From Rickettsiales bacterium (GTDB lineage: Bacteria > Pseudomonadota > Alphaproteobacteria > Rickettsiales > JABSSG01), in the NCBI GenBank assembly GCA_013214525.1, contig JABSSG010000021.1, positions 1 to 56,327 of the forward strand: a stretch of DNA of 56,327 nt. Direction: 5' to 3'. The notes beneath the pieces were generated by a model that ran no database searches, was not told where the DNA came from, and was given only the letters and a program-made list of their open reading frames with translations. The position numbers and the translations under genes were made by a program. Of the stretch, positions 42,967-52,789 are shown piece by piece. Position 1 is the first letter of the stretch. Every line of letters starts with the position of its first letter.

Positions 42967-44862
42967 TTAACTATATGCCTTTATTATAATCTCATTTAAC
43001 CTTTTAGAGAAGCCTAAACTATCATTAATATCTTCTCCTTCTACTATACATGCCTGTTCGAATAGCATTTTTGCAACGTTATTTGTAAATTTATCAGTTT
43101 TGTTTTCTGTTATACCCTTTAAAATTGTTTGTATAATAATATGGTCTGGGTTAATTTCTAACACCTTCATTGAAGATGATTTTAATTGTCCCTGTTCAAT
43201 CAAAAATTTTTCCATCTTAATGTCAAGTGATCCTTCATCTACAGCAAGACAAACAGGGCTATTAGATAGTTTTTTAGAGATCCTTACATCTTTAACAACA
43301 TCTTTTAAAACATCTTTAAAATATTGTACTAACTTAGTTTTATCTTCTTCAGATATCTGTGAGGATTTATCTTGAGAGTCTTTATTAGATTTGTCTTCTG
43401 AGTTTATCTTATCTAAATCTATATTTGCTCTTGTTACAGATGTTAAATTTGTATCTTTATATTTATTGATAACATTTACCCAGAAATTATCAACATGATC
43501 TGTGAATAGTAAGACGTCAATCTTTTTATCTTTGAATTTTTCTAATTGAGGGTGGTTTACAAGTGAGTCGCTGTTATCGCCACTTATATAATAGATAGTA
43601 TCTTGTCCAGGTTGCATATTATCTACGTATTCTTGTAATGTGATTAACTTTCCTAGTTTAGAGCTTTTAAACAAGCATAGATTTAGAATTTTTTCTTGAT
43701 CTGTGCTTGCTTCACATAGACCTTCTTTGAAAACTGCACCAAAATTTTCCCAGAATTTAAGATATGAATCTTTATCACCAGTGAGCTTTTTTCCAAGTTC
43801 AGATAAGATGCGTGATATTATAGACTGCTTAACTTTTGCTAATATCTTATTATGTTGAAGAGTTTCCCTGCTTATGTTTAGAGGGAGATCGTCAGAATCT
43901 ACTATCCCACGTAAGAAACGTAGATATGGTGGCACCATATCAATTCCTTCATCGTTAATAAACACTCGTCTAATATAAAGTTTTATACGTGTTTTTCTAT
44001 CTGGATGAAATAAATCAAAAGGTTTAGAGGATGGAATAAATAATAGATTAGTATATTCAACGACTCCCTCGCTTTTATTATGTAAAATCATCCAAGGCGT
44101 GTCTGGCGAAAGAGAAACTTGTTTGTAAAATTCATTATATGCTTCTTCCTTAATTTCAGATTTATTACGTGTCCATAATGCAGAAGAGCTATTTAGCACT
44201 TTTACTTCTTCCTTGCCATCTTTTATTTCTATAAACTCAATAGGTACTGAAATATGGTCTGAATATGTGCGTATGATGTTATCTATTCTAACATATTCTA
44301 AATATCCTTGCTCATCTTCTTTTAGTTTCAAAATAATTTTTGTGCCATGATCGGAATCAAGTTTTGTTTCAGGAATAGATAAGGTAAACTCACCATCTCC
44401 CTTAGAGCACCATTGCCAAATTTCTTTGGTATTTACTTTCTTGCTTATAACAGTTACTTCTTCTGCTACCATAAATGCAGAATAGAATCCCACTCCAAAT
44501 TGTCCAATCATTTGTAAGTCTTTTGAAGATTCTCCACTTAATTTTTGAATAAAGTTTTGAGTGCCAGATTTAGCTATAGATCCTAGATTATCTTTTAGTT
44601 CTTCCTTGCTCATGCCTATGCCATTATCTTCGATAATTAGCTCTCTTCTTTGAGAATCTGCTTGAATTTTTATTTTTAAAGGAGATTTATAAGAAATTTC
44701 TGAGTTTTTAGTTGCTTCATATTTTAATCTATCACATGCATCTGATGCGTTAGAAATTAGTTCTCTTAAAAATATATCCTTATTTGTATAAATAGAATGG
44801 ATCATTAAATGAAGCAACTTATCTACTTCAGCACTAAATTTTAATTTCTCGGTTGTACTCAT
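42967..44862 (-). CDS. htpG: chaperone HtpG (Hsp90)
   Basis: Bacterial Hsp90, an ATP-dependent chaperone that acts with DnaK. The 631 residues contain the GHKL ATPase N-domain (LFLRELISNASDACDRLKYE, IEDNGIGMSKEEL, LGSIAKSGTQNF and IGQFGVGFYSAFMV). The middle domain carries the catalytic-loop Arg in LPLNISRETLQ, and the C-terminal dimerisation domain follows. A Lys/Ser/Asp-rich insert (NSEDKSNKDSQDKSSQISEE) lies before the C-terminal domain. It is transcribed with yggT. A MITE-like element sits 18 nt upstream of the ATG. Confidence 0.97.
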   Translation of the reverse strand: MSTTEKLKFSAEVDKLLHLMIHSIYTNKDIFLRELISNASDACDRLKYEATKNSEISYKSPLKIKIQADSQRRELIIEDNGIGMSKEELKDNLGSIAKSGTQNFIQKLSGESSKDLQMIGQFGVGFYSAFMVAEEVTVISKKVNTKEIWQWCSKGDGEFTLSIPETKLDSDHGTKIILKLKEDEQGYLEYVRIDNIIRTYSDHISVPIEFIEIKDGKEEVKVLNSSSALWTRNKSEIKEEAYNEFYKQVSLSPDTPWMILHNKSEGVVEYTNLLFIPSSKPFDLFHPDRKTRIKLYIRRVFINDEGIDMVPPYLRFLRGIVDSDDLPLNISRETLQHNKILAKVKQSIISRILSELGKKLTGDKDSYLKFWENFGAVFKEGLCEASTDQEKILNLCLFKSSKLGKLITLQEYVDNMQPGQDTIYYISGDNSDSLVNHPQLEKFKDKKIDVLLFTDHVDNFWVNVINKYKDTNLTSVTRANIDLDKINSEDKSNKDSQDKSSQISEEDKTKLVQYFKDVLKDVVKDVRISKKLSNSPVCLAVDEGSLDIKMEKFLIEQGQLKSSSMKVLEINPDHIIIQTILKGITENKTDKFTNNVAKMLFEQACIVEGEDINDSLGFSKRLNEIIIKAYS

Positions 44863-44880
44863 ATTTCTTATTTTATTAAT

Positions 44881-45041
44881 AACCCCAGTTATGGATTAAG
44901 AAACATTATATTTTAATCTATTTTTGCTACAAATTAGTATTTTTTCTTGAAATAGCCCGACTATTTCTTCAAAATAAGCACTGATTATTCGCTAAAAAAT
45001 ATCCTAAAGCTCTAAAATCTTTCTAATCCATAACTGAGTTT
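44881..45041. repeat. MITE-like element, copy 6 (about 161 bp)
   Basis: The left end AACCCCAGTTATGGATTA and the right end TAATCCATAACTGAGTTT are nearly perfect inverted repeats. The interior matches the family (CTATTTTTGCTACAAATTAG, then GAAATAGCCCGACTATTTC, then TCCTAAAGCTCTAAAATCTT). It fills the space between divergent htpG and slt, and is close enough to htpG to overlap its promoter region. Confidence 0.87.
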
Positions 45042-45143
45042 AACAGATTGGACTAATTTATTAATTTAATATATAAATTAATATCAAACTGAAAATTTTC
45101 AATGGTTAAGGTTAATAAAATCTTAAGAGGGTAAGTTGTATAA

Positions 45144-45177
45144 TATACTCATCGTGCTTGAAAAGTACGATTTGTAT
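45144..45177. repeat. half-copy of palindromic repeat family B
   Basis: TATACTCATCGTGCTTGAAA followed by AGTACGATTTGTA resembles the left arm of the family next to part of a right arm. It lies 35 nt upstream of slt. The rest of 45042-45211 is AT-rich with nothing else recognised. Confidence 0.5.
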
Positions 45178-45211
45178 GTTTCTTTCTTAGTACGTAATAG
45201 TTATATAATTC

Positions 45212-47269
45212 ATGAAGTTGAGAATATTATATTGTCTTTTAATTTTAGTAGTTGCTTTTGGGGTTGAGGCAAAAAGCTTAGAACATAAGAAATATACAAA
45301 AAAAGTACATCGAACAGTAAAAGCTAAAATAAGACAAAGTAGTATTGAGAAGAAATCTTGTAGTTCAATTTCTTTAATTAAAGCAAATAAGTTAGAACAA
45401 GCATTAAAATGTGCTGCTGCACAAAAGAATAAGCATTCAATCAAAGCGGTAAAATGGCTTTATTATTCTAAGCAAAGTAATAAAGCTACTTTTAGTAGCA
45501 TAATAAGATTTGTAGCAAATAATCCAAAGTTTCCAGACAAAAATAAATTATTGCAAATTGCAGAAAGAAAGATAAATAAAAAAACAAGCTCTGCAGTAGT
45601 AAAAAGATGGTGCATTATAAATCATCCTGTAACTAGCAATGGAGCTAAACATTGTCTTGCAGCGTTAACAAGTATAAGAAATAAAAAGAAATTTACTAAA
45701 GCACGTATAGTAAAATTAGCGAGGACTGTTTGGGCAAAAGAGCATTTCTCTACTAATGATGAACGATTATTTGTAAAAAAATATGGAACAGTACTTCGTC
45801 AGCAAGATCATATAAACAGATTAAATCATTTCTTGTCTAGTAGGAGGAAATTATCTCGAGTGGCGTTTAGTAAGTTAGATAAGGAGCATCAAAAATTATT
45901 TAAGTTAAAATTGCATCTTTCTACCAAGCATAGACATTTAAGTGTGAAAAAGCACAATAACATCTTTAATAAAATTTCCACTAATCTTAGAAAAGAACCT
46001 CATTTGCTTTATTTACGTGCTCAGTGGTATAGGACTCGTAAAGATCATAAGCATTTTGCTGCCATGCTAATGAAATATTCTAACATAAAAGCAATTAAAA
46101 CGGATCAATGGTTTAAACTTCGAACTTTACTTGTTTGGGATTTGGTAGATGCAAAAAAATATAGAACTGCGTATAAAATAGCTGCATCTCATAGATATAG
46201 AAACCCTGCGAATTATGTGGATGGGGAATGGCTTGCAGGGAAGGTTGCTTATTTTCATCTAAAAAATTCAGATTTAGCTTATAAACATTTTTCAAATATT
46301 TTTAAAAACTCTAAATATTCTTTGAGCAGAGCTAAAGGAGCATATTGGTCAGGAGTTGCTATGAAATCTATGAAGAATTCTAATAAAGCGATAAAACATT
46401 TTAAAATTGCTAGTAAATATGTAGATACTTTTTATGGGCAGTTAGCATTAATGCAATTACATAATAATAGAGCTGCATATTATTCTTTGCCTAAAGTTCC
46501 TAAGGTAACCAAGGATGATGTACAATGGTTTAAAAATAATGAGTTACTTATAGTAAGTCATATTTTATCTCGTGCTCGTCAAGATTATCCAGCACGAAAA
46601 TTTATTCGTGTTGCTTTGGATATGGCAGATACTAAAGGTAAAAAATATTTAGTGACAAAATTTGGCAGTCGTGTAGGCATGGATTCGTTGTCAACAATAT
46701 CTGGAAAGGAAGCAGCTAGGCGTGGAGCTTTGTTTATAGAACATGCTTATCCTACTCTTAAGCTCAAAAAGAAAAGAATACATGTTGAAACAGCATTAGT
46801 TCATTCAATTATTCGCCAAGAGAGTGAATTTAATCCAGTTGCAAAAAGTTCTGCTGGTGCAACAGGTTTAATGCAATTAATGTATCCAACAGCTAAGAGA
46901 GTTGGGCGTACGATGAAACGAAATGTAACAAGTCGCTCTTTAAAAAATCCTAAAATCAATATTCTTTTAGGTACTAAATACCTAAGTCAGTTAGTAAAAA
47001 AATATAATGGTTCATATGTACTTGCTGTTGCTGCATATAATGCTGGTGAAGGAAATGTAAAAAAATGGATTGACAAAAAAGGGGATCCAAGAAGATTAAA
47101 AAGAATTGATAGAGTTGTAGCATGGATAGAAAGCATTCCATTTTCTGAAACACGAGGATATGTGCAGTATGTTTTAAGTAACCTGCAAATTTATAGAAAT
47201 ATATTGAATAATACAGAAGGAAGGCTTCAAAAATTGCGTATAAATCTAAGACGAGATTTACTTCTGTAA
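45212..47269 (+). CDS. slt: soluble lytic murein transglycosylase
   Basis: Periplasmic enzyme that cleaves peptidoglycan to 1,6-anhydromuropeptides. A signal peptide covers residues 1-20 (LRILYCLLILVVAFGVEAKS). The large middle part is helical with TPR-like superhelix character and unusually rich in Lys and His. The C-terminal SLT domain has IRQESEFNPVAKSSAGATGL (catalytic Glu in ESEF), MQLMYPTAKRVG, and AYNAGEGNVKKWI. The 685 residues match Slt70-type enzymes. It is monocistronic, divergent from htpG. Confidence 0.93.
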   Translation: MKLRILYCLLILVVAFGVEAKSLEHKKYTKKVHRTVKAKIRQSSIEKKSCSSISLIKANKLEQALKCAAAQKNKHSIKAVKWLYYSKQSNKATFSSIIRFVANNPKFPDKNKLLQIAERKINKKTSSAVVKRWCIINHPVTSNGAKHCLAALTSIRNKKKFTKARIVKLARTVWAKEHFSTNDERLFVKKYGTVLRQQDHINRLNHFLSSRRKLSRVAFSKLDKEHQKLFKLKLHLSTKHRHLSVKKHNNIFNKISTNLRKEPHLLYLRAQWYRTRKDHKHFAAMLMKYSNIKAIKTDQWFKLRTLLVWDLVDAKKYRTAYKIAASHRYRNPANYVDGEWLAGKVAYFHLKNSDLAYKHFSNIFKNSKYSLSRAKGAYWSGVAMKSMKNSNKAIKHFKIASKYVDTFYGQLALMQLHNNRAAYYSLPKVPKVTKDDVQWFKNNELLIVSHILSRARQDYPARKFIRVALDMADTKGKKYLVTKFGSRVGMDSLSTISGKEAARRGALFIEHAYPTLKLKKKRIHVETALVHSIIRQESEFNPVAKSSAGATGLMQLMYPTAKRVGRTMKRNVTSRSLKNPKINILLGTKYLSQLVKKYNGSYVLAVAAYNAGEGNVKKWIDKKGDPRRLKRIDRVVAWIESIPFSETRGYVQYVLSNLQIYRNILNNTEGRLQKLRINLRRDLLL

Positions 47270-47296
47270 AACCAGTTTGGGGTTATAAGAATAATT

Positions 47297-48754
47297 TTAA
47301 ATAAACGCAAACACCCCATCATCGTCATCTTCTTCTATATTACCTGATAATTCGTGTTGACTATCTTCTATTATTTCAGATTCTTCTGCAATACTTTCTT
47401 CATAAGCTTCTTGTGCATCACTAGATGGATACAAATTAATAAATTCCATTATTTTTTCATATGTTGTGCTCATAGCTTCAGGCATGTTGTCGGATGTATA
47501 TTGCAAGATGTTATTGATAAATTTAGTTGTTTTTTTATAAGTTGTGTCTGCAACAATAGCAATCTGTACACTGAGGATCGAAAACGTGATTGCTTCAACT
47601 ATCCCAGGTACAGCATGACCATAATTATAATGAGCCCAGTGAAATAAATCATTATTTACTGTGGGTTGCAACAGTGCAATTAATATTTTAGCAACTAGTG
47701 ATTCATCATCTTTATGCCATGATACGTAATATCCCCCTATAAAACCTACAATAGATGAGAGAGTTGGAATCAAATAATGATTTTGAGTATAATTCCAACT
47801 ATAAAGAATATAATCTTTTGTAGAACCTACTTCCCAATTGAAAGCTGCTCCAATCATGGTGCTTGTAAAAGCAGTTTCTAAGCCACTTGCGATAGATAAC
47901 ATACCGTAAGCTATTTTTTTGAACAAAGCTTCTTGGGATATTTCAAGAAGAGATGCATCTGTGAGTGTAGATGCTATTACCTTAGATGTGATTCTAATAT
48001 AGTGTCTATATGAGTTTATGTAATGATAGTTAAAGCTTAAATGTTCGCTCAATAATAGGCTTCCAATTATGAAACTTACAACTGGTAATATATCGTTGTT
48101 GTTTACGTAATCCCAACTATATGTAAGGAAATCGATGCTTGTATTGGCAATGGATTGAAAGTCTAGCATATGATTTGTTACACTAGCTATTCCACCAAAT
48201 ATACTGCCTACGATTCCTCCTACAGTTACATATACCACTTCACCAAGCTTGTCATGTGCTTTATCAATTAGTTGCATGTTTAGCAACTGAGACAGTAATA
48301 CATTTATTGGTTGCAACACTAATACATTATCATATATATGATCATCTATTAAATAAAAAGGGATAAAAAACACGACTCCTAATGAAAAACCTACTGCGGG
48401 CAGAATAAATAATGAATCCCAAAACATGTAGATTGTTATAGTGGGTATTGTAGCTACTGCTGCTCCACTTAGTACCATTCTTGCCTGTTCCCCATCAGGA
48501 GTGTTATACCAAATGGCATGAATTTGTGTAGTTAAAGAATGAATTGAAATAGAAGATAATAATGACGGAATTTTACTTAATATTGGGACATTATAGTTCC
48601 CCGTGTGATATTTATGGACTGCTATCGCACCTAATATACATCCTCCAGTAGCTAAATAAAATGGAGAAGAGCTTAGAACTGTACTTAAAATCCTGTAGCT
48701 TTGAGTAATAGCTGTTGTGCCAAGCTTTTCAATTATTGTTGTTATTATATTCAT
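47297..48754 (-). CDS. hypothetical multi-pass membrane protein built from three repeats, acidic tail
   Basis: The 485 residues match no family I recognise. At least eight hydrophobic segments are visible. A repeat unit recurs at spacings of about 104 residues: YMFWDSLFILPAVGFSLGVV (109), YSWDYVNNNDILPVVSFIIG (212) and YSWNYTQNHYLIPTLSSIVG (318), each followed by a polar loop and another helix. The tail from about 445 is strongly acidic and ends DDDDGVFAFI. The terminal acidic stretch and repeat design suggest an effector-like or transporter-like protein, but this is conjecture. It converges with slt and stands alone. Confidence 0.75.
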   Translation of the reverse strand: MNIITTIIEKLGTTAITQSYRILSTVLSSSPFYLATGGCILGAIAVHKYHTGNYNVPILSKIPSLLSSISIHSLTTQIHAIWYNTPDGEQARMVLSGAAVATIPTITIYMFWDSLFILPAVGFSLGVVFFIPFYLIDDHIYDNVLVLQPINVLLSQLLNMQLIDKAHDKLGEVVYVTVGGIVGSIFGGIASVTNHMLDFQSIANTSIDFLTYSWDYVNNNDILPVVSFIIGSLLLSEHLSFNYHYINSYRHYIRITSKVIASTLTDASLLEISQEALFKKIAYGMLSIASGLETAFTSTMIGAAFNWEVGSTKDYILYSWNYTQNHYLIPTLSSIVGFIGGYYVSWHKDDESLVAKILIALLQPTVNNDLFHWAHYNYGHAVPGIVEAITFSILSVQIAIVADTTYKKTTKFINNILQYTSDNMPEAMSTTYEKIMEFINLYPSSDAQEAYEESIAEESEIIEDSQHELSGNIEEDDDDGVFAFI

Positions 48755-49011
48755 CTAATTATAATTATAGCATTTGCAGAGGAGTTATGTATTTTTTGGA
48801 TAAAATATTATGAAGGTAATTAACCCATCCTAATATTAAGCCTACCTTGAAAATTAAATTACTCTCAAGTTGTTTCTATATAATAGATAGTTTTTTATGT
48901 ATATATTGTGAAGAAAGTCACATCTAGTTTTCCAATCCAGCTAATTTATATATTGCACTTACATTGTGAATCAAATAAACTAGCTTCATTTTAAAACTCC
49001 ATAATTTCAAG

Positions 49012-50802
49012 ATGCATAAATATAGAACACATACCTGCGGAGAGCTTTCTGCAAGCAATATTGGTGAGAAAGTCAAATTATCTGGTTGGATACATCGTAA
49101 AAGAGATCATGGTAATTTATTATTTATTGATTTACGTGATCATTATGGTCTTACTCAGCTTGTATTTAGTACAGAAGGGGATTTAATTGAGCAAGCTACA
49201 CATATTAAATCTGAAACTGTGCTTACAGTTATAGGTAAAATTGTTGAAAGGACTAAAGAAACAATTAATAAGTCTCTTCCCACTGGTGAAATTGAGGTAG
49301 TTGTTGAGGAGCTTAGCGTTGAATCAGAATGTGAATATTTACCCCTTCAGGTTAATAGTGATCAGGATACAAATGAAGAATTGCGATTGAAATATAGGTA
49401 TCTTGATTTACGACGAGAAAAAATTCATGCAAATATTATACTAAGATCAAAAATAATTGATTGTATTAGAAGAAAAATGCAGTCACTTGACTTTTTAGAG
49501 CTACAAACCCCAATATTAACAGCTAGTTCTCCAGAAGGAGCAAGAGATTTTCTAGTGCCATGTAGGTTACATCCTGGAAAATTCTATGCTTTACCTCAAG
49601 CACCTCAGATCTTTAAACAACTCACAATGATGTCAGGGTTTGATAAATATTTTCAAATTGCTCCATGTTTTAGGGATGAGGATTCACGTGCAGATAGATC
49701 TCCAGGTGAGTTTTATCAGCTAGATGTTGAGATGTCTTTTGCTACTCAAGAAGATGTTTTTAATGTTATTGAGCCTTGTATGCATGAAATTTTCACGAAA
49801 TTTTCTAGTAAGAAAGTCTCTTCTATGCCTTTCCCTAGAATAAAATTTGCTGATGCAATGCTAAAATACGGTACTGATAAGCCTGACTTAAGGAATCCTC
49901 TCATAATTTCAGATGTAACAGAAATTTTTGCTGATTCGGAATTTTCTATATTTGTCAAAAATATAAAAGAAGGTGCAATAGTTAGAGCAATTCCTGCTCC
50001 TAAGACATCTGATAAACCACGTAGTTTTTTTGATAAAATGATTAAGTTTGCTCAAGAGCAAGGTGCATCTGGTCTTGCTTATATTATTTTTACAGAAGAA
50101 GGTGCAAAAGGGCCGATCGCTAAATTTTTAACGGCTGAAAAGTTAACTCAATTAAAAAAACAAGCTTTGTTAGAAAATGGTGATGCAGTTTTCTTTTCCT
50201 GTAATATTGCTAACGAAGCAGCCAGTTTAGCTGGTTTAGTAAGAGATCAACTTGGAAAAGAATTGAGCCTTATAGACGAAACTAAATTTGAATTTTGTTG
50301 GGTTACTGACTTTCCATATTTTGAGTTGGATAAGGACACAAATAAATTAATCTTCTCACATAATCCTTTTTCGATGCCACAAGGAGGAATAAAAGTACTT
50401 AATGAAGCCAAAACAATTGAAGATTATTTAAATATTATCGCTTACCAATATGATATTGTATGTAATGGTGTTGAGCTTTCAAGTGGTGCAATTAGAAATC
50501 ATAAACTTGATATACTTTATAAAGCTTTTGAGATTGTTGGTTATTCGAAAGAATATGTTAACTCTCAGTTTTCCTCGCTCACCAATGCACTGAAATATGG
50601 TTCTCCTCCACATGGAGGGTGTGCTCCTGGTATAGATAGGATTGTAATGTTGCTTGCAGAAGAACCAAATATTAGAGAAGTGATTATGTTTCCTATGAAT
50701 CAAAGAGGTGAGGATTTAATGATGGGGGCTCCTTCTGCTGTGGAAAATAAACAGTTAAAAGAGCTTCATATAAAACTAGATTTACCTAAAAAAACAAAGT
50801 AA
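49012..50802 (+). CDS. aspS: aspartyl-tRNA synthetase
   Basis: Class II synthetase that charges tRNA-Asp. The 596 residues include the anticodon-binding OB domain ([20 protein letters not shown]), motif 1, motif 2 [20 protein letters not shown], the bacterial GAD insertion domain and motif 3 [16 protein letters not shown]. In the bacterial consensus motif 3 reads IAFGLDR; here CAPGIDR, so a small variation is present. It could be a non-discriminating form that also charges tRNA-Asn; no gatCAB genes are in view. dapD follows after 3 nt. Confidence 0.97.
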   Translation: MHKYRTHTCGELSASNIGEKVKLSGWIHRKRDHGNLLFIDLRDHYGLTQLVFSTEGDLIEQATHIKSETVLTVIGKIVERTKETINKSLPTGEIEVVVEELSVESECEYLPLQVNSDQDTNEELRLKYRYLDLRREKIHANIILRSKIIDCIRRKMQSLDFLELQTPILTASSPEGARDFLVPCRLHPGKFYALPQAPQIFKQLTMMSGFDKYFQIAPCFRDEDSRADRSPGEFYQLDVEMSFATQEDVFNVIEPCMHEIFTKFSSKKVSSMPFPRIKFADAMLKYGTDKPDLRNPLIISDVTEIFADSEFSIFVKNIKEGAIVRAIPAPKTSDKPRSFFDKMIKFAQEQGASGLAYIIFTEEGAKGPIAKFLTAEKLTQLKKQALLENGDAVFFSCNIANEAASLAGLVRDQLGKELSLIDETKFEFCWVTDFPYFELDKDTNKLIFSHNPFSMPQGGIKVLNEAKTIEDYLNIIAYQYDIVCNGVELSSGAIRNHKLDILYKAFEIVGYSKEYVNSQFSSLTNALKYGSPPHGGCAPGIDRIVMLLAEEPNIREVIMFPMNQRGEDLMMGAPSAVENKQLKELHIKLDLPKKTK

Positions 50803-50805
50803 AAA

Positions 50806-51540
50806 ATGTCTCAAAATGATTTTTTGTATGCCTTAGAAAGAGGAGAAGAACGTACTGCTTGTAAAATTGGTGATTACTGGCAGGTAAACGCTACAGTTAA
50901 ACAAAAAATCTTGGATATTTTTCGTAATTCTTCATCCATTAATATGGAAGAGGGTTTTATAGATAAAGCTCCTTTAAAAACTCAGAAATTTAAACTGGAA
51001 CAAAAAATACGACTTGTGCCAGGTGGTACATCTGTCAGAACTGGAGCTTATATAGGGAAAAATGTTGTGATTATGCCTCCCTCTTATATTAACATTGGAG
51101 CTTATATAGATGATGATACAATGATAGATAGTCATGTATTAATTGGTTCTTGTGCTCAAATTGGTAAAAAGATACATGTTTCTGCAGGAGTACAAATCGG
51201 TGGAGTACTAGAACCAATAGGAAATCAACCAGTTATCGTAGAAGATAATTGTTTTATAGGAGCAGGTTCTATTTTAACAGAAGGTGTTTTAATAAGAGAA
51301 AATTCTGTTATTGCTCCTGGAGTAATTTTATCTGGTTCTATTCCTGTCTATGATCTTATAAATAAAAAAACATATAAAAAAGAAATTCCTGCTAATGCTG
51401 TAGTTGTTCCTGGCACAAGGCCTGTAGAAAATAATCAATGGGCAATGCAAGCAAAACTCCAATTAGGTTGTGCTATTATAGTTAAGTATCGTGATGGAAA
51501 AACTAATGCTGCAACAGAATTAGAAGATTTGCTTCGTTAA
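50806..51540 (+). CDS. dapD: tetrahydrodipicolinate N-succinyltransferase
   Basis: Left-handed beta-helix acyltransferase of the succinylase branch to meso-diaminopimelate and lysine. Hexapeptide turns run through GAYIGKNVVIMPPSYINIGA and IGSCAQIGKKIHVSAGVQIG, then EDNCFIGAGSILTEGVLI. The GGVLEPIGNQPVIVEDNCFI segment is typical of DapD. At 244 residues it is some 25-30 shorter than most DapD; the N-terminal helical domain is reduced. The 3-nt gap after aspS implies coupling, an unusual pairing. It supports a DAP-type peptidoglycan. Confidence 0.93.
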   Translation: MSQNDFLYALERGEERTACKIGDYWQVNATVKQKILDIFRNSSSINMEEGFIDKAPLKTQKFKLEQKIRLVPGGTSVRTGAYIGKNVVIMPPSYINIGAYIDDDTMIDSHVLIGSCAQIGKKIHVSAGVQIGGVLEPIGNQPVIVEDNCFIGAGSILTEGVLIRENSVIAPGVILSGSIPVYDLINKKTYKKEIPANAVVVPGTRPVENNQWAMQAKLQLGCAIIVKYRDGKTNAATELEDLLR

Positions 51541-51568
51541 AAAAATTAGATATTTGAGACAAATCTAT

Positions 51569-52789
51569 ATGAAGAAAATTATTGTACCACTTTACATCCT
51601 TATTCTTGTAATTGCTATTCCACAATTGAGTGAAACTATTTATGTTCCAGCATTGCCTGTAATGTCTGAATACTTTAACGTATCAAATAATGCAGTTGAA
51701 ATGACATTAACAACATATTTATTAGGATTTGGTTTAGGAGTATTTCTTTGGGGAGCGTTATCTGATAAATATGGTAGAAAGCCTATGTTTATTCTTGGAT
51801 TTATTATTTATGCATTCTCTTGTGCATTATGCTATTTTTCTGATTCCATTGAACAACTGTTAATCTTTAGATTTATTCAAGCATTTGGTGCGAGTGTAGG
51901 TTCTGTTTTAGGGCAAGCCGTTGCAAGAGATGCAATACATGTTGCAAATAGAGGCAAGGTATTTTCAACTATATCTATGGCAACGGCCTTTGCTCCTGCT
52001 ATTGGTCCAGTTATTGGTGGTTTTACTGTAGAATATTTCACTTGGAAAACAGTCTTTATAATACTGATATTTATTGCCTTAATTGTGATATTGCTGATTA
52101 CAGCAAAATTGCCTGAAACTAGAGAAATCATTACTGAAAAGGAAAAAAATAATATTTTTGCTAATTATCGAGCCTGTGTTACTAAAATGTATAAAGATAA
52201 AAAGGTACTGGGTTTTGGTTTTATGTTAGGTTCAGTACAGGGTATATTATTCGGGTATTTTGCAGAAAGTCCCTTTTATTTTATTGAAATACTAGGGCTA
52301 TCAACCCAAACTTTTGGATTATTGTCATTTTTTATATGTTTACCGTTACTTGCAGGAAGCACTTTGTCAAAGATATTTCATGTCAGAAAGAAATCTCATA
52401 TTTCAATTATTTTTAAAGGGATAATATTAGTATTGTTATCAAGTATATTGTTCTTCTTAACTGTTAATAGTCAAATAATATCCGTTTCTCATGTTACACA
52501 ATCAATAATAATATCGTATGCTTTCATTGCATTATGTATTGTGGGTATGGCAATGATAATTCCAAATAGTATTAGCCATGCACTTGAAGATTATAGTCGA
52601 TATACAGGGACAGCAGCGTCTTTATTTGGTTTTTATTATTACTGTATTGCGTCTATAATGACTGCATTAATGTCTATTCTACATAATGGTGAACTTCTAC
52701 AACTACCATTATTTCTTGTTATACAAGGCTTAGCAATGTTTATTGTGTTTAATTTTACGTTAAGAACCAGAAGTTATAGATCTTCATGA
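51569..52789 (+). CDS. Bcr/CflA-family MFS efflux transporter
   Basis: The 406 residues from ATG 51569 (a TTG five codons earlier is in frame) encode twelve predicted TM segments. YVPALPVMSEYFNVSNNAVE and the motif A loop WGALSDKYGRKPMF are hallmarks of the Bcr/CflA drug-resistance branch. The IRFIQAFGASVGSVLGQAVA-like stretch (RFIQAFGASVGSVLGQAVAR) is the motif C region. Substrates may be drugs or small metabolites. Its end overlaps the convergent gene by 16 nt. Confidence 0.93.
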   Translation: MKKIIVPLYILILVIAIPQLSETIYVPALPVMSEYFNVSNNAVEMTLTTYLLGFGLGVFLWGALSDKYGRKPMFILGFIIYAFSCALCYFSDSIEQLLIFRFIQAFGASVGSVLGQAVARDAIHVANRGKVFSTISMATAFAPAIGPVIGGFTVEYFTWKTVFIILIFIALIVILLITAKLPETREIITEKEKNNIFANYRACVTKMYKDKKVLGFGFMLGSVQGILFGYFAESPFYFIEILGLSTQTFGLLSFFICLPLLAGSTLSKIFHVRKKSHISIIFKGIILVLLSSILFFLTVNSQIISVSHVTQSIIISYAFIALCIVGMAMIIPNSISHALEDYSRYTGTAASLFGFYYYCIASIMTALMSILHNGELLQLPLFLVIQGLAMFIVFNFTLRTRSYRSS

